A stretch of 64,000 bases of DNA, taken from the NCBI GenBank assembly GCA_038522945.1, contig JBCBJV010000006.1:124001-188000 (forward strand), in the 5' to 3' direction. How positions within the stretch are numbered: the first letter of the stretch is position 1; each line of letters begins with the position of its first letter. Below are positions 8,065 to 16,462 of the stretch, one piece after another. The translations under genes and the position numbers were made by a program. Source of the DNA: MED-G105 sp038522945 (GTDB lineage Bacteria; Pseudomonadota; Alphaproteobacteria; Caulobacterales; Parvularculaceae). The notes beneath the pieces were generated by a model. The model was not told the DNA's origin and made no database searches. It was given only the letters and a program-made list of their open reading frames with translations.

Positions 8065-9036
8065 TCAGCTCCCCGTTTCAATCCGCCGATAGATAATGGC
8101 CTGCAACGCCAATTGAGCGTTGATCAGGAATGCCTGGAAAATCAGTTCCGCGACCATGATGATGAAAGCAATCAGGATGGCGACGAGTGCCATTGGCCCG
8201 CCCATATTCTGAAACAGATTTGCAAATAGCTCAATGATCCCCGACGCAAGCTCAACGATCAGGGCAAGGAGGAAAGTGGCGATCGCAAATAGAATGATTG
8301 ACCCAAAGATCGACCAGGCATGACCAAAGGTCATGGTGAATGATTTTACCAAGGCAAGCCGATTTTCCACTGCCGTGGCAGGCGCAAAGGGAAGCAGCTT
8401 CACCGACACATAGACCATAGGAATAATGGCAAGGAGGATGCCGAGTGCCAGAGGCACGAGACCTTCGCCGAGCTTTGCCATTTGGTCTGGCGGGATCTCC
8501 ACTTGCCGGCCGTTCATTTCTGCTTCTGCAGACAATGAGAAAATCTCCATGATCGAAGGCACAGCCGACATGATACTCTTGCCTGTGATCGCTTGCGCAG
8601 CGCCGATAGCAATGAGAAAGACCACCAAATTAATCAGGGAAGAGATTAACATCGCGATGAATGTACGCATGGCCGGGCCGTCCGTGCGCAATTGAATAAT
8701 GCCAGACCGCTCCTCCCCCAAGGCAACGAGCCGGTAAACGGAAGTGTAGACACCGGCAAACAAAAACATTGAGACGACCACGAAAATCATCGCGTAGCCC
8801 AATAACTCAACAGGCCCTGCCTTAAGCATGCGCGTCAGCGCGTCAGGATCGAGGTTCGCGCTCCCATCGCGGGCATTCACCACGTCGAAATCGATGGCCA
8901 TGGCAGTCAAGCCCCCAGCCAAGAAAATCAGGATAAGGAACGGCGCCCAGATGTAGCGGATCAGCGTCGGCAATCTTTGCCAAGCGAAATTGAACGCTTC
9001 GGTCAGGACTGATCCCATCTCAACTCGGTCAGACAT
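8065..9036 (-). CDS. Six-helix membrane protein, paralogue of the next gene
   Basis: A 323-residue integral membrane protein with about six transmembrane helices (roughly residues 25-46, 78-98, 122-146, 190-212, 238-262, 278-305). I do not recognise a named family. It shares order and motifs with the 435-residue protein at 9145-10452: an AFNFAWQRL opening, a R-x-x-ALGE turn after helix two, and a VKLLPFA segment before an NR motif and helix five. The two genes are 108 bases apart on the same strand, so they look like a tandem duplication that diverged. A cytoplasmic amphipathic segment links helices three and four (EMNGRQVEIPPDQ). Confidence 0.75.
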   Translation of the reverse strand: MSDRVEMGSVLTEAFNFAWQRLPTLIRYIWAPFLILIFLAGGLTAMAIDFDVVNARDGSANLDPDALTRMLKAGPVELLGYAMIFVVVSMFLFAGVYTSVYRLVALGEERSGIIQLRTDGPAMRTFIAMLISSLINLVVFLIAIGAAQAITGKSIMSAVPSIMEIFSLSAEAEMNGRQVEIPPDQMAKLGEGLVPLALGILLAIIPMVYVSVKLLPFAPATAVENRLALVKSFTMTFGHAWSIFGSIILFAIATFLLALIVELASGIIELFANLFQNMGGPMALVAILIAFIIMVAELIFQAFLINAQLALQAIIYRRIETGS

Positions 9037-9144
9037 ATTTGAAAGCGCTCCTTGTCACCGTTGTAAGCCACCTTACACCGCAGCATGTTCGACGATTGCC
9101 AAGATAAAGTGAACCGCCAAGGCAGCGCCATAGGGCAATGCTGA

Positions 9145-10452
9145 CTATGCGGTAGAGCGTTCGCTTTCCCGGTAAAGTCGCCCCAAAAACCCGGCGAAGA
9201 CGCCGTAGGTGAAAAACGACCAGAAAAGGTTGAAGAGGAGCTGCACGCCAATCCAGATTGAAACAAAAACGGGAAGGATCCATCCGGCAGTGTCACCCTC
9301 GCTCAGCAAGCGGGAGACAGCTTCGCTGGCTCGAAACAAGGCACCAATCCCTGACGCGAGAGCGGGCAAGGCGAGCGTTGAAATCGCCCAGCCGACGGCA
9401 ATCAAAACCGCCATCATCAAAATCATGCTTGCCCCGAGACGGACGATATTTCCGCCCCGGGTGAGACGGATTGCGGGCCCTGCATCCATCGATCGGCGAT
9501 TGACGGCAATACCGGCAAACGGCAGCAGTCGAATCCCAAAGTAACAAGCCAAAAAGACCAGGGCCCCGGAAACAATGCCCAAGGCTGTGACCGCCGAAAC
9601 AAGTCCCGTTGCAAACCCGTTTGTGCCGACCGCTGTCCAAAATGCCACGAACCCGAACGCGATAAGCATCGCGAAGAAGCCATCCCCAATCGCACTAGCC
9701 GGACGTTTTTCAGTGTCGCGTCCATTGTCTGAAACAAGAGTGCCCGAAGGAACCGAATTCCGGCTACCCCGGATATGAAGAAATGAAACGACTGCGCAAA
9801 GAAAAGTCAGCCCGAGCCCCAATAGAGCCATGAGCCCAAAATCCAAACGCCAAAGCGTCCCGTTCTCGGTCATCAGAATCCGGCGGTTGGTCAATTCAAT
9901 TGTATGCAGACTATTTGGGTCCGGAAAAGAGGCCAATACTGCCGCGAGGGCCATTTCCACATGCTGCGATATGAGAATGACCGCAAGCCCGATGGGCATA
10001 ATGATCAAGAGCGGGACAAAAAGCCCGGAAGCAACCGACGCAAATACCATGCGCACCTGGTCCGGACCGAAAGCCAACCGCACAACGCCAGGGCGCGGTT
10101 TTTCCCCAAGCCCAGCATAGCGGATCAAAGGGGCAAGAAACGAGGCGGTGAGAGTTAGGTTAAGTAAGAGTGCTGCGGCCGCGATGCCCCAGACGGATGG
10201 CACACCATTGGATAAACCTTGGAGCAAGGCGTTGTAAGCGAAGCGTTGGGCCTGCTCGAAACTCACATTCGCCGGCAAATCAGCGAACGTCGTCCACTCG
10301 CGCTGCACAATGGATATGATGGCAAAGACCAACGCCATATCGACGATCAACAGCAAGCTGACCGGCAGCCAGGCGACACGTGCAATCGTCTCCATGCGGC
10401 GCGCCCCAAAGTTGAGCGCCTCTCCAGCGATCGAGATGGCCGGTAGTTTCAA
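9145..10452 (-). CDS. Eight-helix membrane protein, longer paralogue
   Basis: A 435-residue integral membrane protein with about eight hydrophobic helices. Compared with the neighbour at 8065-9036 it has an extra central module (about residues 195-270) with a charged loop, GSRNSVPSGTLVSDNGRDT. Shared landmarks are EALNFGARRMETIARVAW near the start, RYAGLGEKPRPG after the second helix, and GIRLLPFAGIAVNRRS followed by RLTRGGNIVRLG. It ends with a short YRESERSTA tail. The function is unknown. The gene is upstream of its paralogue and probably co-transcribed with it. Confidence 0.75.
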   Translation of the reverse strand: MKLPAISIAGEALNFGARRMETIARVAWLPVSLLLIVDMALVFAIISIVQREWTTFADLPANVSFEQAQRFAYNALLQGLSNGVPSVWGIAAAALLLNLTLTASFLAPLIRYAGLGEKPRPGVVRLAFGPDQVRMVFASVASGLFVPLLIIMPIGLAVILISQHVEMALAAVLASFPDPNSLHTIELTNRRILMTENGTLWRLDFGLMALLGLGLTFLCAVVSFLHIRGSRNSVPSGTLVSDNGRDTEKRPASAIGDGFFAMLIAFGFVAFWTAVGTNGFATGLVSAVTALGIVSGALVFLACYFGIRLLPFAGIAVNRRSMDAGPAIRLTRGGNIVRLGASMILMMAVLIAVGWAISTLALPALASGIGALFRASEAVSRLLSEGDTAGWILPVFVSIWIGVQLLFNLFWSFFTYGVFAGFLGRLYRESERSTA

Positions 10453-10763
10453 AATCTATCCCAATCCCCCGCTCGTCGGCGGTTTTCCTTGTTCTTTGGT
10501 GACGCTGGCATGTTTACCGGATTGGAACAATGAGGCCACAGCCGGCATGGCCGGATAACGCGCCGGGTGCGCGCTCATTGCATCACTTCTGGACATCACT
10601 TCTGGGCGTCACACCTGGGTTAAGGCCCGCCTCGGCGCCGAACGTGGAAACACGGTAAACAAGGTCAACCGAAACCAGCCGCATCGCCGCACGTGCCGTT
10701 TCATTCGCTCCCACCGGATTTCTCCCTCTGGACGAAACCCACGCCGCGCGCCTAGGAACAGGT
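10453..10763. other. Divergent intergenic region with a 13-bp triplet repeat
   Basis: This 311-base gap separates the leftward membrane-protein gene and the rightward trmFO. No convincing gene was seen. It contains three tandem 13-base units at 10581-10593 (CATCACTTCTGGA), 10594-10606 (CATCACTTCTGGG) and 10607-10619 (CGTCACACCTGGG); the third has diverged. The trmFO ribosome binding site is AGGAACAGGT directly before its ATG. Confidence 0.6.
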
Positions 10764-12242
10764 ATGATGAATAACGCAAAACACCTTCAAATCATTGGCG
10801 GCGGGCTCGCTGGATCGGAAGCGGCTTGGCAAGCAGCGAACGCTGGCGTTTCCGTGCAGCTCCACGAAATGCGGCCGACCCGATCTACTGACGCCCACCA
10901 AACCGACGGACTTGCCGAACTGGTCTGTTCCAACTCATTTCGGTCGGACGACGCACAATCAAACGCGGTCGGTGTTCTCCATGAGGAAATGCGCCGGGCG
11001 GGATCGCTTATTATGGCGTGCGCTGACCGAAACCAGGTCCCTGCAGGCGGCGCTCTCGCGGTCGACCGGGATGGCTTTTCCAACGACGTCACAAAAGCGC
11101 TAAGCACTCATCCGCTGATCGACATAAGCCGTGGCGAGGTTTCCGTCCTGCCCGATGCCGACCAAGGACCCTTCATCATTGCAACGGGTCCGCTGACCTC
11201 AGAAAGCCTTGCTCAATCGATCCTTGAGGTCACGGGCGAGGAAGCGCTTGCGTTTTTCGATGCCATTGCGCCGATTATCTACAAGGAGAGCATCGACTTC
11301 GATAAAGCCTGGTTCCAGTCGCGCTATGATAAAAAAGGACCTGGCGGCGACGGTGCCGATTATATCAATTGCGGCATGAATGAAGATCAGTATACTGTCT
11401 TCTACGAAGCGCTGACCACAGCGGAAAAAACTGTCTTTAAGGAATGGGAGAAATCCACACCTTACTTTGAAGCATGCCTGCCGATCGAAGTTATGGCAGA
11501 GCGCGGCCGGGACACGTTGCGTTTCGGTCCGATGAAACCCGTCGGCCTCACCAATGCTCATACGGGTGACCGCCCGTTTGCGGTTGTTCAGCTGCGCCAG
11601 GATAATGCCCTCGGTACGCTCTATAATATGGTAGGCTTTCAGACAAAGCTAAAATACGGCGCCCAGGCAGATGTATTCCGTCTGATCCCAGGCCTTGAAA
11701 AGGCCGAGTTTGCCCGTCTTGGCGGCATCCACCGCAACACGTTTTTGAACTCGCCAAAGCTCCTTACGCAAACACTTCAGTTGAAGGCGCGGCCAAACAT
11801 TCGCTTTGCCGGGCAAGTCACAGGCGTCGAAGGCTATATTGAAAGCGCCGCCATCGGACTGCTCGCAGGTCAATTCGCAGCCGATGAGATCCTCGGCCTT
11901 ACTACCCAAGCGCCGCCGAACACGACCGCGCTCGGCGCGCTGCTGGGGCATATCACGGGCGGGCATATTTCCGCCGATAGTGAAGCGACGGCGAGCGACG
12001 AAGAACGCGCAGAAAAGCCGGGCGGAAAAGTTCGCTTGCAGAGTTTCCAACCCATGAATGTTAACTTTGGCCTTTTTCCACAAGTCCCTGCCCCAAGCAG
12101 AGACGAGAACGGAAAGCGCCTTAGAGGAAAGGAAAAGGGCCGCGCGCGAAAACAGGTCCTTGCGCAGCGAGCGCTTGAAGAGATTGACGTATGGATCTCG
12201 GATCGTAAGCGCTCCGCGCCCAGCGGGATCGCTGCAGAATAA
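10764..12242 (+). CDS. trmFO: tRNA m5U54 methyltransferase TrmFO
   Basis: TrmFO makes 5-methyluridine at position 54 of tRNA, using methylenetetrahydrofolate and FAD. The product has 492 residues. The FAD-binding motif is IIGGGLAGSEAAW near residues 10-22, followed by the family block HEMRPTRSTDAHQTDGLAELVCSNS (its Cys is the conserved one), then LMVCADRN-like LIMACADRNQVPAGGALAVDR. Later motifs are ESIDFDKAWFQSRYDKKG, GFQTKLKYGAQ and NVNFGLFP near the C-terminus. The C-terminal KRLRGKEKGRARKQ is basic and may contact tRNA. It is monocistronic as far as can be seen. Confidence 0.96.
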   Translation: MMNNAKHLQIIGGGLAGSEAAWQAANAGVSVQLHEMRPTRSTDAHQTDGLAELVCSNSFRSDDAQSNAVGVLHEEMRRAGSLIMACADRNQVPAGGALAVDRDGFSNDVTKALSTHPLIDISRGEVSVLPDADQGPFIIATGPLTSESLAQSILEVTGEEALAFFDAIAPIIYKESIDFDKAWFQSRYDKKGPGGDGADYINCGMNEDQYTVFYEALTTAEKTVFKEWEKSTPYFEACLPIEVMAERGRDTLRFGPMKPVGLTNAHTGDRPFAVVQLRQDNALGTLYNMVGFQTKLKYGAQADVFRLIPGLEKAEFARLGGIHRNTFLNSPKLLTQTLQLKARPNIRFAGQVTGVEGYIESAAIGLLAGQFAADEILGLTTQAPPNTTALGALLGHITGGHISADSEATASDEERAEKPGGKVRLQSFQPMNVNFGLFPQVPAPSRDENGKRLRGKEKGRARKQVLAQRALEEIDVWISDRKRSAPSGIAAE

Positions 12243-12284
12243 CATTCGATCCGGCCGTTCACGCCCAATACTCGTATTTGACCC

Positions 12285-12324
12285 CAAAAAAAGAAGGCCG
12301 CGACAGCACAAGGCCGCCGCGGCC
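12285..12324 (-). terminator. Leftward-facing intrinsic terminator-like hairpin
   Basis: Arms GGCCGCG (12296-12302) and CGCGGCC (12318-12324) pair perfectly around a 15-base loop. On the minus strand the stem is followed by TT, C, then seven T residues, which is the terminator arrangement for leftward transcription. No leftward protein gene is visible between here and 12534. It may terminate antisense transcription into trmFO or a short leftward RNA. Confidence 0.5.
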
Positions 12325-12534
12325 CTCCCTCACGTGACAGCTTGGGGGAGACTAGCCGCACGATCGGGAACTTTTTCAACACCTAGTTGATTTGGGGTTC
12401 CGCCGGTTGGTTGCTAAAACGACAACGATAGTTTAGGGCGTTAGTCCTAATAAAGCGCGGCTTGTTGCAGGCTTCTAAGGAGAGGTCAATAAGGGGGACC
12501 TGAAATTGTTGCACGTTTACGGGATTATTGGGTT

Positions 12535-13212
12535 TTGAGCGCGTTGGAAGATCCAACAGCGACGTTCAGGGCTGTCTGTGAAGAACTAAAGGCCCTTGAA
12601 CAACATCGCCCCTCACTGGCATTGGGCGAAGGTTTATCCCCAAAGGGCGCCCAGACTCTCAAAACAATTCTTGATGCTGCCTACCTGGTGTTTGTCCAAG
12701 ACGGTCACGCGAGACTCTCCATGCGGCGGGTGGCGTCAGAGGCGGGTATCGCCGTGGGCAATCTGAACTACTATTTCAGATCAAAGGACGACCTCCTTGA
12801 GGCAATGCTGCGTGAAACGCTCGCCAATTTCATTGGTGAACACATTCGTCAGCTAACGGATAATGAGCACGATCCATCGGAAGCGCTCGTCGACATTGTG
12901 AGTTTTTATGTCGCGGACGGACGCAAGTCTTATCCGTTTTTCCTTCAATTGTGGGGATATGCCGGCGCTGACACGACGGCGCGCGATCTCGTTCGCGATC
13001 TTTATCGCTCAATCGGTCGTCTCGTCCGGCAGCTGATCCAGATCGCTAATCCTGATATCTCTGAGGAGAAGGCCACACTCGCGGCGGTACGGATCTTTAG
13101 TCTTGAAGAAGGGCTGAAGCTACTCACTGGCCTTGAAGATGGGCGCAGCCCTTTCCAGGATCCAGAAAACCTTGCCCGCGAGATTACTAGCGAGATCCTC
13201 CAGTCACCGTAG
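12535..13212 (+). CDS. TetR-family transcriptional regulator
   Basis: A 225-residue regulator with an N-terminal TetR helix-turn-helix. The DNA-binding part runs from about residue 38 (GAQTLKTILDAAYLVFVQDG) to 90, with the recognition stretch MRRVASEAGIAVGNLNYYFRSKDDLLEAML. The C-terminal half is the ligand-binding helical domain. The start is weak: the only starts left after an in-frame stop near 12489 are TTG codons at 12535 or 12544, with no clear ribosome binding site. The pirin and SDR genes downstream are the likely local targets (inference). Confidence 0.85.
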   Translation: MSALEDPTATFRAVCEELKALEQHRPSLALGEGLSPKGAQTLKTILDAAYLVFVQDGHARLSMRRVASEAGIAVGNLNYYFRSKDDLLEAMLRETLANFIGEHIRQLTDNEHDPSEALVDIVSFYVADGRKSYPFFLQLWGYAGADTTARDLVRDLYRSIGRLVRQLIQIANPDISEEKATLAAVRIFSLEEGLKLLTGLEDGRSPFQDPENLAREITSEILQSP

Positions 13213-13333
13213 GGGATATCCACCTTAAGGTCATTTTGCCAGACGGAGGAAGCGCTCTTGGCGCGCGCTGCCCGAGCGCTTAGAATCTATGAAACCGCGA
13301 GAGCGCCGGCCCACTCAGACGAAGGAGACTACG

Positions 13334-14248
13334 ATGGACGCAACGTCACCCCTTCCGGAAGGGATCAGTATGGTTATCGAACCACGCAGCCGTGACCTTG
13401 GCGGTTTTTCGGTCGGGCGGATCCTCCCATATGCCAAGCGACGGATGGTTGGTCCCTTCATTTTCCTCGACGAGATGGGCCCAGCTGAATTTGCCCCGGG
13501 ACAGGGCATCGATGTCCGCCCTCACCCCCATATCGGCCTCGCCACGGTGACCTATCTTTTTTCAGGGGAAATTCGGCACAAGGACAATCTTGGCTTTGAT
13601 CAGGTGATCCGCCCTGGCGATGTGAACTGGATGACCGCAGGACATGGCATTGTCCATTCGGAACGCACAGAAGCGTCTACTCGCGCTGCCGGTCACACGC
13701 TCCATGGCATGCAGTCCTGGATTGCGCTGCCAGCGGACGCAGAACGCACTGATCCATCGTTTCATCACCATCCCGGCACGACCTTGCCCTGCATCACTAA
13801 AGACGGGGCGCAGTTGCACCTGATCGCCGGATCCGCTTTTGGCGAAACCTCCCCGGTCGAAACGTTCTCACCAATGTTCTATCTGGCAGCGCAGTTGGAA
13901 ACGGACGCGATACTTCCGTTGCCGGCGTCCGGCCAGGAGCGCGCAATTTATGTGGTGGAGGGAACTCTTTCCGTTAATGGATCTCCCCTACCAACGAAGC
14001 GCTTGATCGTCCTTGACGATACTGATGCGCTGGAGTTTAGGGCCGATGGCCCATGCCGTTGTATGGTACTGGGCGGTGCTCCTGTAGGCGAGCGCCATAT
14101 CTGGTGGAACCTTGTGGCGTCCGACCAATCACTGATAGATCAGGCTAAACGTGACTGGGAAGCTGCGACTCAAACCGGTTTTCCCAAAGCACCATTTACC
14201 TTGCCTCCGGACGAAGATGAATTTATTCCGCTCCCGGACGGCCCATAG
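13334..14248 (+). CDS. Pirin-family protein
   Basis: Pirins are bicupin iron proteins; some bacterial members act as quercetinases or redox regulators. I use the ATG at 13334 (MDATSPLPEG), which has GAAGGAG seven bases upstream, rather than the ATG at 13289; the product has 304 residues. The metal site is present: His64 and His66 in VRPHPHIG, His108 and Glu110 in HGIVHSE. The C-terminal cupin ends with VLGGAPVGERHIWWNLV. It lies 12 bases before an SDR gene, so the two are probably co-expressed. Confidence 0.9.
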   Translation: MDATSPLPEGISMVIEPRSRDLGGFSVGRILPYAKRRMVGPFIFLDEMGPAEFAPGQGIDVRPHPHIGLATVTYLFSGEIRHKDNLGFDQVIRPGDVNWMTAGHGIVHSERTEASTRAAGHTLHGMQSWIALPADAERTDPSFHHHPGTTLPCITKDGAQLHLIAGSAFGETSPVETFSPMFYLAAQLETDAILPLPASGQERAIYVVEGTLSVNGSPLPTKRLIVLDDTDALEFRADGPCRCMVLGGAPVGERHIWWNLVASDQSLIDQAKRDWEAATQTGFPKAPFTLPPDEDEFIPLPDGP

Positions 14249-14260
14249 AGTTCTCTGAGA

Positions 14261-15016
14261 ATGTCCACCATCTCCTCCCCTCTGTCCCCCACCGACCTTT
14301 CCGGCAAAACCGCGCTTGTCACCGGTGCCTCCCGCGGAATCGGCTTTGAAGCTGCAAAGGCCCTTGGCAAGGCCGGCGCCCATGTCCTGGCACTTGCCCG
14401 CACAGTTGGCGGCCTAGAAGAACTGGACGATGCGATTAAGTCCGAGGGGGGCACGTGCTCCCTGATTCCGGCAGACCTCGCTGACCCTCAGACGTTCGAT
14501 GCCCTCGCGTCCGTTATTGGCAATAGGTTTGGCGGCCTTGATATCCTTGTGGGCAATGCTGGCGTGCTGGGGGAATTGGCACCATTAACGGACATCGACG
14601 AAGAAGTTTGGCGCCAGACATTCGAGATTAATGTCCATGCAAATTGGATGTTGCTGAAAGCACTTGATCCCTTGCTACGCAAAAACGCAGCGCGGCTTGC
14701 GTTCGTGACTTCTCGGGTCGGCGGCGAGGTGGCCCGGGCCTATTGGGGCGCATACGGCGCATCAAAGGCAGCCATGGAAAATCTGGTGCAAACCTATGCT
14801 GCAGAGACGCGCAATGCCGGGGTTCGGGTGGCGATCATTGATCCAGGCCCAATGCAGACCAAAATGCGCGCGGCAGCCATGCCAGGCGAAGACCCGGCGA
14901 CTATCCCGCATCCTGGTGAGCTTGCCGCATTGATCCACCATGCCGTGTCTCCAGCATATGATGGGGATGCGGATCGGCTTGTTTTTAGGCATTGGCGTGA
15001 GCAAGGCTGGGCCTAG
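14261..15016 (+). CDS. Short-chain dehydrogenase/reductase
   Basis: A 251-residue classical SDR. The cofactor motif is TGASRGIG at residues 21-28, the structural motif is GNAG, and the catalytic pair is in YGASK with the upstream Ser in FVTSR. An acidic residue in the second strand region is not clear, so NAD versus NADP preference is uncertain; ARTVGGLEEL suggests NADP. No membrane segment is seen. Its substrate is unknown. It ends 15 bases from the end of the convergent der gene. Confidence 0.9.
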   Translation: MSTISSPLSPTDLSGKTALVTGASRGIGFEAAKALGKAGAHVLALARTVGGLEELDDAIKSEGGTCSLIPADLADPQTFDALASVIGNRFGGLDILVGNAGVLGELAPLTDIDEEVWRQTFEINVHANWMLLKALDPLLRKNAARLAFVTSRVGGEVARAYWGAYGASKAAMENLVQTYAAETRNAGVRVAIIDPGPMQTKMRAAAMPGEDPATIPHPGELAALIHHAVSPAYDGDADRLVFRHWREQGWA

Positions 15017-15030
15017 CTAAAGTTCCCTAC

Positions 15031-16434
15031 CTACTTTTTGTCGTCGGGATCAAAAGGGTTGTCCGGCTTGCGCAAAAAGAGCCGGATCGGCACAGCCGGA
15101 ATTTGGAAGGCCTCTCGCAAGGAATTGACCAGATATCTGGAATAGGATGTAGGCACATCTTCCGCACGCGTACATTTCACCATAAATGTGGGGGGGCGGG
15201 TTTTGATTTGCGTTGCAAAACGCATCTTGATGCGCTGTCCTGACACCGCTGGTGGTGGGTGACGGTCAACGGCAGACTGTAGCCAGCGGTTTAGGTCCGG
15301 TGTTTTCACCCGCGCATTCCAGTCCACATAGACGCGTGTGACAGCTGGCATCAGCCGGTCAATGGCCCGGCCAGTCAGGGCAGAGAAAAATACCAAGGGT
15401 GCGCCGGGCGTTTGCGGCAAGAGCCGGCCTGCCCTTTCGCGCAAGTCTTTGGCGGCCGCGTCTTTATCTTCGATGAGGTCCCACTTGTTGGCGGCAAGGA
15501 CCAAGGCGCGACCTTCTTTGACCACCAGATCAGCAATCTGAAGGTCCTGCTTTTCAAAGGGGGCCTCAGCGTCAATCAAAAGGACAACAACTTCAGCGAA
15601 GCGGATTGCGCGAAGGGTGTCGGCTACTGAGAGCTTTTCCAGCTTGCTCTGTACACGGGATTTCTTGCGCATGCCCGCGGTATCGAAGAGTTTGATCGGC
15701 CAATCGCGATCGTCTGCCTGCCATGTCCACTCTATCGAAATGGAATCCCGTGTGATCCCAGCCTCAGGCCCCGTCAACAAGCGGTCCTCTCCAATGAGTT
15801 GGTTCACCAAGGTCGATTTACCCGCATTCGGACGACCAACGATGGCAACGCGCAATGGCTTTAAGGGACTGTCCCAATTGGCCTCATCTTGTGCCTCAGC
15901 GTCGGCCATCTCGCTTTCGCGTGACGAGATAATCGGCTCAAGGACGGTGAAAAGTTCGGCGAGCCCTTGGCCGTGCTCAGCAGAAAATTCCAACGGATCG
16001 CCAAGCCCCAACGACCAGGCATCGAGCGTGCCCGCATCAGCCGCGGCGCTTTCAGCCTTATTTGCAAGTAGGATCACCGGCTTGCCGCTGGTGCGCAGAA
16101 TTTCTGCGAAAGTTTCATCCAACGCAGTAACACCCGCCCGTGCATCGATCACGAAAAGACAAACGTCAGCCTCTTCGATGGCACGATCGGTTTGTTGACG
16201 CATCCGCCCTTCCAGGGCTTCCAGCGGCGCTTCTTCAAGGCCAGGTGTATCGATAATCAAAAACGTCAGATCACCGAGCGTTGCGGTCCCCTCGCGGCGG
16301 TCACGGGTAACGCCTGGCGTGTTATCCACGAGCGCCAGTTTTTTGCCGGCAAGTCGATTAAAGAGGGTCGATTTCCCCACATTGGGTCGACCGACAATAG
16401 CGACTTTGGTCAGCGAATGAGTTTGCGTTTCCAA
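15031..16434 (-). CDS. der: Ribosome assembly GTPase Der (EngA)
   Basis: Der is a double-GTPase needed for maturation of the 50S subunit. The 467-residue product has two G domains: G1 GRPNVGKST near residues 15-23 with DTPGLEE, and a second GRPNAGKST near residue 200 with DTAGMRKKSRV. Both NKxD motifs are visible (LANKAESA, AANKWDLIED). The KH-like C-terminal domain contains IKMRFATQIKTRPPTFMVKCT. The C-terminus KKPDNPFDPDDKK-like segment is charged. It is followed upstream by bamB on the same strand, an arrangement also known from other proteobacteria. Confidence 0.97.
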   Translation of the reverse strand: METQTHSLTKVAIVGRPNVGKSTLFNRLAGKKLALVDNTPGVTRDRREGTATLGDLTFLIIDTPGLEEAPLEALEGRMRQQTDRAIEEADVCLFVIDARAGVTALDETFAEILRTSGKPVILLANKAESAAADAGTLDAWSLGLGDPLEFSAEHGQGLAELFTVLEPIISSRESEMADAEAQDEANWDSPLKPLRVAIVGRPNAGKSTLVNQLIGEDRLLTGPEAGITRDSISIEWTWQADDRDWPIKLFDTAGMRKKSRVQSKLEKLSVADTLRAIRFAEVVVLLIDAEAPFEKQDLQIADLVVKEGRALVLAANKWDLIEDKDAAAKDLRERAGRLLPQTPGAPLVFFSALTGRAIDRLMPAVTRVYVDWNARVKTPDLNRWLQSAVDRHPPPAVSGQRIKMRFATQIKTRPPTFMVKCTRAEDVPTSYSRYLVNSLREAFQIPAVPIRLFLRKPDNPFDPDDKK

Positions 16435-16462
16435 GGAATACGAACTCCCTCCGCCAAAAAGT

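Noticed and set aside
11649..12382. Two leftward open frames over the end of trmFO
   Set aside because: Both are antisense to trmFO, which has clear family motifs to its C-terminus.
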